From Pisolithus tinctorius (lineage: Eukaryota; Basidiomycota; Agaricomycetes; Boletales; Pisolithaceae), in the NCBI GenBank assembly GCA_024663395.1, contig JANFAH010000060.1, forward strand, positions 268,255 to 332,254: 64,000 bases of DNA, in the 5' to 3' direction. Made by a program: the position numbers and the translations under genes. Below, in pieces: positions 26,101 through 35,861 of this stretch (position 1 is the stretch's first letter; every line of letters begins with the position of its first letter). The notes under the pieces are model-generated. The model was given only the letters and a program-made list of their open reading frames with translations, made no database searches and was not told where the DNA came from.

Positions 26101-28707
26101 GTACGGATTTATCGGACTTCTCGGGTATAATAATGACAGGAGCATTCATATCCACGTGGAGGTCAATAGTCTTGTGTGTTTGAAGGGCGTATTCAAGACC
26201 TGCACGAGTCTCCTTCCTTAAGCCCTCGAAAGTTTGGCTGGCCACGTTCTGATCATAGTTAATATCCGTGGTAAAGTGCACAGGTATGACTTACTAGCAA
26301 CGCCTCTACTGATCCTAACTGACTCTTAGGCGGCCTCAAAAACTTGGTGATCGCTTCAATGTAACCCCTGTGATATATAATTTCCATATGACGCATGCGA
26401 GCTGTAAGAGCTGTATCTGCACGCTGATCAAGGGGATTGTTTTCGAATTTGAGGAAAAAGAAGGGGTCATCAGGCTCGCCGTATCCTCGAGGTTTGACTT
26501 TCTTTGAATCTGGATTTTTGACCTGGACGATTTGGGGGTGAGCAGTGTTCGCAGTCGTACCATCGTAAACGCTGAAGCCACCCAAGGAGATTGAGATCTC
26601 GAAGTTGTCCGGTCGCTGGACAAAATCAGCACGGAATGAATCAAAATTCGTCGAAATGACGTCCTTCGCATTCCTTCTAGGTTCCGTTTTCAAGGCAAAC
26701 AGGCCTTTCTTCAGTTCCGCTGCAACGTGTAACAACAACGCATCTCGTGGCACTTCGAAGGATTCCGCAATAGCCGATCTTTCATCGTAGTCCAAGGCTT
26801 CATAAAGTTGTCTTCGTTGCTCATCCGTCATGTTGCCGCTGAACACAGCGTCTTCTGTAGGCCGGTCTTCCGAGGATGCTCCCCAAAGCCAAGATGTCCA
26901 GCCCCGTGATTGTTGTTGTTGGCGCGCACGCTCTTCTTCTAGCTTCTTTCTTTGTGCAGCGTCTTTTCGTAACTGAGATCGAGCTATAGATCTGTAGAAA
27001 CGAATGTCCTCGTAAGAAAGCTTCGTTTCCAGGGTTTGCAACGCGAGAGCTTCCTAAGACCTAGCTTAGACGGCTAGTTATATTTTAGGTGGCAAACGCA
27101 CGGGTTCCCGCAGTGTATTCATGACCTTCCTTTTGAAGAGTTCAACGTATTTATTGCGATCGTCTCGGCGCTCGGAGAAGTAAGCCCAGTTCCATTTCCA
27201 GTGGCGTTCGCGCACTTCGTTCAAAATGGCATTAATAGCAAACTTCAAGTAAGCTCTCCCGCGGTTCCTTGCAATTTCCTCGCCACTCGGTCGATATTTT
27301 CGGTACTATACGAAAGCGTTGAGTGATGCCGACGATAGGGTATGATTTGCTTACTTGACGTTGTCTGAGGTAAACTTGGTACATATCCACCAGCGATAGA
27401 GCATCGTGGTACTGCTCCTCGTCCAAAGATAGCCCAATCTCATCGAAGAGCAGGCGGACATCGTAGTGGGGAGTTTTGTTGTTCACTCCATGATTAAGCA
27501 CAATCTTTCGGCAATATGAGCCCCACGAGATCAAATCAGATAACTGCACTTACTCTGCCTTCTCCAGAGACTGGACTTAAGATGAACTGATGTGAAGGGG
27601 CCATGTTGTTTAGTGATATCTTGTGCTTGGTCAGAAAACATCACGCAGTTACAACAACGGGCTCACCATAGACTCTAATTTTCCTTGCACCTCATGCAAC
27701 GAGAGATTGACCATACTTTGGGAGTCAGTGTCGAAGTACACGGCCAACGACGAAAGATTCGCCAACTAATCCTCTCTGAGAACGACGTTGAGCGCAAAAA
27801 AAGGGGACAACTTACTTTATGGATTGCGCCAGCTGTACTCTCAATAAATGCGGGTTCCCATTTCTCATTGACAGACCTAACACTGAAACTGGCCAATGTC
27901 GCACCGGCAGAGAACGGATGCTATGTTTATTTGTCTGAGCTCGTGCCATCTCTTCAATCAGAATACTCACACCAGGGACACTCATTTTGTCTTCATACCG
28001 CACGTGGATATTTTTGACTGTCACTTGCAGATTGTTAACAATTTTGGCTGTTAGGGAGTCCCAGAGGGATTGAGAAGATCTGTCTACTTCATCTCAGCTG
28101 AGGATTCGAAGAAAACGCATGCAAGTGAAGCACACCGGGAGTAGCATCTGTTTGGCTCTTCACATGCAATAACTCGGCATTTCTTAGCCGCTCTTGTTTT
28201 GCTGCCTGGAGACGTTCCTCTTCTTCCTCAGGATCAATGTCATTTTGAGAGGAAGGCACGACAAGAAGGTAAACGTCTTCTATCAATATCTCCACGGGTC
28301 TGTTCCCCAAATTCATCCAATACAGGGAGAGAGTAAATGTGCCCAAGTAACCTGCAGCGAGTGATATGAGCAAGGCGTCGAAGAGTCATCGTATCCAAGT
28401 ACCTTCTAAAACATCCACAGGCAATCTGAACTTATCCAGTGCGCCTCTCTTCAAACGCAGATTGCGCAGCGTCAGCTGACCTGGAAACGTATAGAAATGG
28501 GTTGAATGTGCCACAGAGAAAACCGTCGCCAGGAGCGCGTCTACCTTGCGCTATTCCATAATTCACTTGGTTCATATCCAGGTTTTCGACATATGGGGCG
28601 AGGATCCTGTTAAACACCTGTTGGACTATGTGGTAGTGGCCGCAGAAACTTGCGGCGTCTGGACGTACCACATTCAAGACGTCCTTGCCCGGATCTAACC
28701 ACCACAT
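17123..28707 (-). CDS. VPS13: VPS13 bridge-like lipid transfer protein
   Basis: VPS13 is a rod-shaped protein that moves bulk phospholipid between organelles at membrane contact sites. The start at 28707 reads MWWLDPGKDVLNV, then across an intron VFNRILAPYVENLDMNQVN and later YLGTFTLSLYWMNLGNRPVE with ILIEDVYLL: the N-terminal chorein domain. The middle (about 27000-22700) is the repeating beta-rich groove. The VPS13 adaptor-binding repeats are visible from RNRTGFQLFVWSDDG (22150), through LVVNQTFYPLELMLVDTSG, APIELENLLPYNVQYRIFD, to LAPRFLLKNNLPEPLQVREY (20340). The C-terminal helical block has YRILGSANFIGNPVGLFTN and GAASFVKKTVFGLSDSVTKF (18350-18250). The last exon is the PH-like domain, LDWDLPFSDIQGVAVEDNG to VVKAFNARRRMDS, TAG at 17125-17123. 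About 3,100 residues and over 20 introns are estimated, matching the family. Every long open stretch keeps the expected order, with no sign of decay. Confidence 0.96.
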
Positions 28708-29197
28708 CGTGGTCGGGACACTTCAAGACCTGATCACCGGTATTGGTATTGGAGTGAGTGTGCACGAGGAGGAATCCTGACGAGTTCCCTATACCCCAGG
28801 GTCGTGGGTAACGTTCGTCATATCATGTGACTAAGGGCGGGGCCACTGCGCTATCTATCCCGACGGGAGAGCAAAATCCTCGCAGCGGGCTAAACGGAAC
28901 TTCCCAAAAAGATGATCCCAAATCGAGGAGCAGTGCCCGTTCTTATCTATCTTACAACTTACCTTCGAAAACCGATTCGTCTCTGGGGGCTAGCCACGCC
29001 CCAAGTTTGTATGTAAAAGTTAAGTCTACCACAAGCCCTGTTCATTATTATGTCCCGTGGACTTCCGTCCGGATCTATCCGTGCGAGCTCCTAAATACTG
29101 GGCAACCGAACGGTAGTGCCAGTGCACCCTGCCTTCTCACTCCCCCACTAACTCGCCCCAAAATATGATCACCCTCCTTCCCCAGTCATACACGGAA
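28708..29197. other. Region between VPS13 and a small unknown gene
   Basis: These 490 bases separate two divergent starts. A 113-codon open frame at 28827-29168 on the plus strand has a Ser/Thr-rich, non-family translation and is more likely leader or promoter than a gene. Confidence 0.4.
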
Positions 29198-29879
29198 ATG
29201 GCCGCCAGCGCCACTGCTAATCAGGAACTGCGACTGAATGAGGTGGGCATTACAGCAATGTGTTGGTCCGGCAACAACTGCATCGTTTGCCTGCAGCTAA
29301 ATAACCTGACCGACGCGGTAGAGCCCTTTGCGAGGTAAAAATGCGTCCCGACTAACTGCGTACATCTACGTGGTAGTGGCTGACGCCTTCCTCGCGCCAC
29401 CGGCAGGCTTGCCAGTAGAACCAGCTGTTCAGTCAGGCTACATTGCTCCGTTCCAATGTGGTCTCCGTGCTCTGATACTTGTCAGTCCACCTGTACATGA
29501 TGTTGTGCTACAACCCATAGTCTCTCAGGTTATGACCTTCATGAGCTCAACGACCTACGGTCACGGTCCCTAGTCTTTATCCACGACCTCTTGGAACTGC
29601 TACGTTCTAACGGGGTTAGTTCAGACGATAACAGCTTGCCAGATCATCTATTCATTTCGTTTGTAGATATCGGCATCATACAAACTTGCACCTTCCAATT
29701 CGCCACTCTGCTTCATATGCGCGTTGCCGACAGAACTAAGTGTTCCGAAGGTGAGGTCGGCCACAGTCGAGATACTACAGAACGCTCGGGTTACCGCAAG
29801 GTACTCGTTGATCTCTACAACAATCGTCGCATTTCTTAACCATTTGCCTATAGACAGAAGGTATTACTGGCGGACCTAG
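29198..29879 (+). CDS. Uncharacterised small helical protein
   Basis: I do not recognise this gene. An ATG in good context at 29198 gives MAASATANQELRLNE; a GT...AG intron leads to LNNLTDAVEPFARLA; a longer intron of about 115 bases leads to SYDLHELNDLRSRSLVFIHD and LLELLRSNG; a third intron (GTTAGT to TTTGTAG) leads to a frame open through VRSATVEILQNARV and VAFLNHLPIDRR, with TAG at 29877-29879. The joined protein would be about 129 residues, mostly helical and without a signal peptide. The second and third junctions are guesses: other splice choices keep the frame open too. The leucine-rich heptad-like spacing suggests a small subunit of a complex, but this is inference. It lies between the divergent VPS13 promoter and the elongase on the same strand. 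It could also be a broken gene or a chance assembly. Confidence 0.4.
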
Positions 29880-30037
29880 AACATGGACCCGCACTTATCA
29901 TTTCCTGAATGTTTGTACCCATTGATCGTCTTGAATGCTACGTGTAATTGCTTTCGTCATGTTGCTTGTAACCGAAGCATGTACATATAATACACCCGCT
30001 GGGGAATTTGATTTTAGTTAGCAAACAAAACCACAGT

Positions 30038-30113
30038 GTGACAGTGTTAGAGGGTGACCCCCTGTGACGAGTCACAGACACGTCACGCCGCCGTCACCCC
30101 ATAACTCTGTCAC
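30038..30113. promoter_or_regulatory. Array of seven GTGAC/GTCAC boxes before the elongase
   Basis: Three GTGAC boxes (30038, 30054, 30064) are followed by four GTCAC boxes (30071, 30082, 30093, 30109), that is, the same pentamer switching strand at the centre. The central pair forms an exact inverted repeat CTGTGAC-GA-GTCACAG at 30062-30077. The array ends 41 bases before the elongase ATG. A dense binding array or dimer site is likely; the factor is not known. Confidence 0.6.
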
Positions 30114-30154
30114 CGCGGGCGAATTTTTCCTGAACTTGTCGTTCCTCTTCCGCC

Positions 30155-31413
30155 ATGGTATCTCTCGCCGATTTCCTCCTCACCATCCTTCCTACAGACA
30201 GTGTCCCTCCGTACCTTAAACGGTGGATAGTCGGCGAGTCCCCTTTGTCAACTTGGCCAGCCGTCGCCACAGCCCTTGCGTTGTACCTTGCTATAATATT
30301 TGGCATCCAGGAGCTCATGAGGAATGGACCTCCTCAGAAGTTGAATGCTCTCTTCCGTTGTCACAATGCATTCCTTACCATCGGAAGCTTTGTACTTCTG
30401 GCTTTGATCGTCGAAGAGGTCACATCACTGTACTTGGCATCCGGCTTCTATAACGCAATGTGCTCAGAATTGTCCTGGACATCTGTAGGTGTTTCAAAGG
30501 ATGTTGCCTCTCTTCTCCTGAGAAGGGATTTATTTCTTTGCACAGAAACTCGAGTTCTATTACTTGGTCAATTACTACTTCAAGTACATCGAGCTCTTGG
30601 ACACGATTTTCCTGGTACTGAAGAAGAAACCACTCTGTGAGTGTTATCTCTTACTGTGTCAACTTCACTCACTCACTTTTCATCACCTAGCATTCCTCCA
30701 CGTCTTCCATCATTCTGCGACGGCTTTGTTATGCTTCACGCAATTGAACGGTAAAACGAGTGTTGTAAGTAGCTCTTATCTTCCGAAACCTCCCTCACTG
30801 AGATTTATGTAGTCATGGGTTGTAATCTCTCTCAACCTGTTTGTTCACGTGATAATGTGTGAGTCTGACCGTTTCGCCCCTTTCCCACTTTATTTATAAG
30901 GGAGCAGACTACTACTATTATGCGACTGCCGGGGGTGCCAAAATCTGGGTACGTCTATCTGTTCTTGCGATCCGAATTCCCTATATGACGTTGGGCAACA
31001 GTGGAAAAGATATCTCACAACGATGCAAATCGTCCAGTTCATCGTTGATCTATTTATTGTTTACTTCGGCAGTAAGTGAGCGCCATAACAATTTTCGCGT
31101 TGGTGCTCACTCCGTCAAGCTTACCAACACTTCGCCCATTCGCGCTGGACTTGGCTACCCCACATCGCTAATTGCGCTGGAACGGAGGCCGCTGCACTGC
31201 TTGGATGTGGCTTGCTCTCTAGCTATCTCGTGCTTTTCATCAACTTCTACATTCAGACATATGAAAAGCCTGCGAGCGCAAAGAAGCCTACTGTAAATAG
31301 CAACGGGGTTGCAAATGGGTATGTCTATTTTCCCCGCTTGTAGCTGGCGCTCATCGTCCGCCAGGGTCAAGCATCACTAAGGGAGTATACTTTGCAGTGA
31401 CACGGCTTCGTGA
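30155..31413 (+). CDS. Very long chain fatty acid elongase (ELO family)
   Basis: ELO enzymes carry out the first, condensing step of fatty acid elongation (malonyl-CoA plus acyl-CoA) in the ER membrane, feeding sphingolipid synthesis. The ATG at 30155 starts [20 protein letters not shown]. Diagnostic blocks appear across short introns: [29 protein letters not shown], the catalytic histidine box [34 protein letters not shown], and [18 protein letters not shown]. About seven hydrophobic segments are present. The last intron (from 31319) joins NGVANG to DTAS, with TGA at 31411-31413, giving about 300 residues, normal for fungi. The tail carries lysines but not an obvious KKXX ER retrieval signal. 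Which chain length it makes cannot be read from the sequence. The upstream GTGAC/GTCAC array is the most notable regulatory feature. Confidence 0.95.
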
Positions 31414-31943
31414 ACTACTTATACAATGCTTTGAGTTACCCTAATACGTACTAGAACTTTTTGGAGCCGGGAAATCACTGTTTACCCATTCATTCGAACC
31501 TCATAGTCCATCTGATCGATTTACTATGTTATTGCCATGCTCTTCTGGTTTGTGGCGTAACCCATTATTACTGTCTATTCCTTGCAGCGTACAAAGGCAA
31601 GGGTTTGTTTTTGGATCTTCGTGACAGGGTTTTCCATCTGTAAAAGATCTGAATCCATTTTCTGGACAGTTCGTCGCCGTTAATGATTGTTGTGTTCTGT
31701 TAGTGTCGGGCTTTCTTTTTGAGCGAAATATTGTGGTTCCAACCCCTCATCACCTAAAATTGGTGAGCCTGGAAAGCATTCGAAATTGGATTACATAGTC
31801 ATTCTACCTGGATTACTACCACAGCCTCATATAAAGTGTCACTGCAGAAAAAAAGAAACGGGTATAACTGTGTAAATATGCACCTGTGACATGGAGGAAC
31901 TAGATGAGGGAATGACATCAAGACTTGATCAACGACCTCGTCT
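31414..31943. other. 3' flanks of the convergent elongase and AP-2 alpha genes
   Basis: No gene was found in these 530 bases. The sequence is AT-rich and fits two facing 3' untranslated regions. Confidence 0.5.
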
Positions 31944-34900
31944 TTATTCCATCCTAAGGGCAGTTTCTACCAGTCTCTGCACTGCAGTAGCCACTTCCTC
32001 AGAGGTACTCCGGACAGTTAGCCGACATAACTAGCGGTTCAATTAAGTCCACGCGTGGCAACAGAAGTTAACACTGACCTTAGCTTCACGGTTTGGTTCC
32101 AAACGCAGTAAACAGCCAACCTTTCCTTCGACCGAGGTGTGCAGAACAGCAGCACCGACAATGTTGCTAGGATTAGGATCAATCCCATCCAGTATCTCGA
32201 AGTGGTTCCCTGAAACAATCCGACGGTTGTGTGGAAGGTCTATATGACCGGCAGCATCCAGGGAAATAGGGAAAACGACCTGTGCTTCTCGGGGGAAACC
32301 TCCTATAAGCTTCCACCTCTCGAAAAAGTCAGCCTGCCCGAATTTTACGCCTTCAAAGAATTTAGTAACAATGACTGGTAACCGTATCGAGATAGACTGG
32401 TAGGCACCAGCTAGAAATGATACCGTAAGAATGGGAGGGCAAGTGAAAACTTTCTTGCATTCTACTTGCAAAAGTTGTTGACTCTGGGTGCGGGGAGCAA
32501 GGACATTCGCAGGTATCTTTGCGAAAGTCGCAGAAAGTGCCGCAGAATCGCTCACGTAAACGGTGGACGTAAACGAAGTGAGCGGCGCGGAGACCTTGTT
32601 TCCAAAGTAAATTGCCAACTGTCCGAGGTAACCCTGAAACCTTGATTTGATCCCGATTTGGATCTGAACGTCCTCATAGAGAACGCCTTCTGCGCTGTAC
32701 GTGAGCTTCTGATACCACTTGTCGATCGATGGGCCAACGGTCAGCCGCGGCGCAGGGGCAGACTCCCCTGCCTCACTGGGCACGGTCAAATCCAGGCCAG
32801 CAAGGGCGTTTAATACGGCCGAGTCTGCAGTTCCGGAGGCGGTAGTAGAATCATTTACAGGCAATTCCGCTTGCTTAGAGCGCACCAAAGTGGACATTTG
32901 TTGTTGTTCGAGGTTTATCTCTCTCCCCCCATGTATCCATGTCCGTTTGTCTTCCGTATCCGTCATTTTCCGATTGAGCCTGCTCGTAAGCCCGCTCACC
33001 CTCGGCGGGAATGGAGGCATCTCCTCGCAAACGTTCTGCAACATTTCGTTATCATCCGGTAGACAAGCCAAGGCGTAGTATTCGCATGCGCGTTGTTGGA
33101 GCTCGGCATCCAGTACGTGCCGATAGCGCTCGAAAATATTAATGAGCTGTGGCTTTATTTCCGGGAAGACGTTGACCCATTTGATGTAGGTCGATAGTAG
33201 GATGGAACGAGTAGGTGCGACACAAAATTGGGATTTTGAATGGAGCACCTGGAATTGCTCGATGGGGCTGTAACCTGGCTCATTTGCAATAAGGTGCCCA
33301 TACTCCCCCAAGATGTACCCTATAGCTATGATCAAAAGCGATCTAGGAAATGCTGTCCTCACGCACCTCCAACTTTCACCAAACTTTCGTGTACGGATGG
33401 CGTCTTTAAGTATTCGAATACGACTCTAGCCGCATATTCTTGCAAATCCTCCGTATTTGTGACGATCTGCACCACTCGATACCAAACTTCCTCCCCCACA
33501 TGGTCGCCAGCGGCGCTGATAAGTTGCAGTATAGTGTCAACGTACCACTTGTACGAGCTTGCGTATTTCTCGGTGAGAATGGCGATTTTAAGCACCATCT
33601 CTTCTCGTAGAACGTAATCGGCCACTTTCAGGTAACGTAGCAATTCGCCGACAATGAGTTCTGAATTGTCGACATCGCACATACTGTACAGCAAGTCAAG
33701 CGCACGTCTCCGGACAGAAATGTCTTTGTCACGGAGTGAAAGAATAATAGTCCCCTGGTGTTTCTTCAGGGGATCGAGGGTCTCAGATCGTGCGGCAAGG
33801 TGAGCCATAGTGTCTAAGCCAAGGTAGCGGACGTTGGTTTCTTTAGAAGAGATGAAACGAGCCAGAAGGACAGCAGCCGTGTCAACCAGGGGGGACCTGG
33901 TATCTAGGTGGATGGCAAGACTGATTGCTTCGAATAGCACAGCATTCTGAGCATTATTGTGTTGGACGTTCCTCGAGGGCTCCGCGCTGCTAGTCATGAT
34001 AGTCTGGAGTGTCTCATTGAGAACATTCTTGAGCGTCACGTCCTCTGTGGCAGTAGCATAAGATTGATACGGAGGTGAGAATGGCATACGGACCTGTTGG
34101 TGGGTAGTACTGAAGGAGCCGTAAAAGCTTTACCTGTAACCACGGTGCCGGGACCTTGTAATAGGTATATATCCCTGAGTACTCGTGCTCTATCCCGATC
34201 TATGGAGATCTCAGCCTATTCGTAATGGAAGATTACTTGGAAACTGAATTTACCCGATGCAATCGGTCGACAGCCTTGGTGTAGCAGACAGCAAAGGCAT
34301 CCGGATGATCTTGAGCAAGGGCCATTATTAAACTGGTCACACACAGCACCACGCCCTACAATGCGCTGTTAGCACAGGGGAGACGGTATGGACCCCAATG
34401 AACTCGCCAGGTCCTGATCGTCCATTAAAGACACCAAGCGCAAAGCCCATTCCACGGCAGGAATTACCTCGGGGCGTTTCCTGTAAAGGCGCAGCAGTGT
34501 CAATGCCGCCTTTTTCTTTACGAACGTCATGGAAGTTCTGGAGTGCGCTCAGAGAGCAGCTCCAGAAAGAGGCATGTGGCCTTACGGCGAAATCAAGAGC
34601 CTATGTACGTCTTCGGCGAGAGCCTCCGCCATCTCGCTACTTCCCACATTTGCTATCGCATGTAGCGCAAGACAGTTATGAACCTCATTGTTCTCGTCGA
34701 GGTCCTTCCGGATCGAATTTACTACTAATCGAAGGAAGTCCGAATTCTCGTGCATCAACAGAGTGACGGCCAAATAGCCCTGTACGAGAGCTAAGCTGTT
34801 ACCGTCTCTAGTGAACGACAAACATACGATCTGCTTTTCACTGTATTTCGAGCTTGAAATGAGATTGACGGCCTCCAGGTGGCCAATATCGACCTTGTAC

Positions 34901-35241
34901 CCCAGGATATATGTGAAGATGATCTTCGCGACATATCTAAGGATGGAGATGAACAAGACGCCATCAGGTAGCAGTGTAAGATTGTATTCACTTCTTCTTT
35001 TGATACCCATCGAGGTTGCCGTCTGTGAAGTGAGAAGTCGCAGTTGTTGGGAAGAAGAGAGACAACACCATACCTTTGAACTTCTTTCGTATGTTGGCCA
35101 TCTCCTTGTTAATTCGTTTCTCCTCCAGTTCACGCACTCTGGCGCCGCGGATGTCGGCGATGAACTGGAAACTGGCATCAGCAGGTGATGAAATGTCTAG
35201 GGCCCACGCACTTGAGTCAAACCTCGCATATTGGCCGCCAT
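31944..35241 (-). CDS. AP-2 complex subunit alpha (alpha-adaptin)
   Basis: Alpha-adaptin is a large subunit of the AP-2 complex, which links cargo and PIP2 at the plasma membrane to clathrin. The start at 35241 gives [10 protein letters not shown], spliced to [20 protein letters not shown] and [11 protein letters not shown], the canonical start of the adaptin trunk. Next come [20 protein letters not shown] and the pattern [19 protein letters not shown]. The trunk (HEAT-like repeats) continues through [20 protein letters not shown]. After a hinge near 32800, the appendage has [40 protein letters not shown] and [21 protein letters not shown] last short exon reads [20 protein letters not shown] and ends at TAA 31946-31944. 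The ear domain distinguishes it from gamma-adaptin. No missing block was seen. Its promoter region holds a duplicated fragment of the neighbouring helicase tail. Confidence 0.95.
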
Positions 35242-35283
35242 CTTGGGCAACGAGATCCCGAGGACCGGGGTGAAAGGAACTGA

Positions 35284-35340
35284 CTGTTGGAGGGATTGGT
35301 TATGGAAATTTGAAACCTGCTTGGCGTAGCAGGTCGAGAG
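35284..35340. repeat. Copy A of a duplicated helicase gene tail (57 bp)
   Basis: This segment matches 35794-35861 except for one base and an 11-base deletion (TTTTGAAAGTC absent). It corresponds to the last coding codons and stop region of the helicase gene, but lies downstream, only 43 bases before the AP-2 alpha start. The deletion shifts the old frame. Confidence 0.9.
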
Positions 35341-35793
35341 CAAGTTAAACAAACTCGAGAACCCGGGTGACCGTTATGTAAGGCTAAAGTGTGTGGCGTA
35401 GGTACACACGGTACTCTGGCAGTTAACATATTACAGTAGTGTGGCTTCACTGCCCTGCCCACCCTATGGAGTACGGTTCTATCGAACAAACCTCATAGAA
35501 ACCGATCCGGAGAGTTACGAACACACTAGATTCCCTATCATCTATCGTGCCTTATGGACTTCACCACAACTCTGGGTGGCTTAGCCTAACTGACCCCAAG
35601 CATTTTTTAAAACAAGGCTACAGAGTATCTAAGCTTAAGATTCTATGGAATTTCCCCCCTGCCATCCGCTCGCTCAACGATAGCGAACACATCCAGTGGC
35701 ATTTATTCATGCATGGAGGACACAAGAGAAGTGGTGTGACATTAACAAGCAAGTACAATACGAAATCATGTATCATAAATGGATGATTTGCAG
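35341..35793. other. 453 bp between the two repeat copies
   Basis: This holds the 3' flank of the helicase gene and the promoter of AP-2 alpha. No transposase, terminal inverted repeat or convincing ORF was seen. It may be a small insertion bounded by the direct repeat. Confidence 0.4.
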
Positions 35794-35861
35794 CTGTTGG
35801 AGGGATTGCTTATGGAAATTTGAAACCTTTTGAAAGTCTGCTTGGCGTAGCAGGTCGAGAG
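35794..35861. repeat. Copy B of the duplicated tail, the intact source (68 bp)
   Basis: This copy lies in place at the 3' end of the helicase gene, where it encodes SRPATPSRLSKGFKFP and the stop (35812-35810). It is the likely parent of copy A. Confidence 0.9.

Noticed and set aside
28827..29168. 113-codon ORF upstream of the small unknown gene
   Set aside because: Ser/Thr-rich translation without motifs, poor start context and promoter position.
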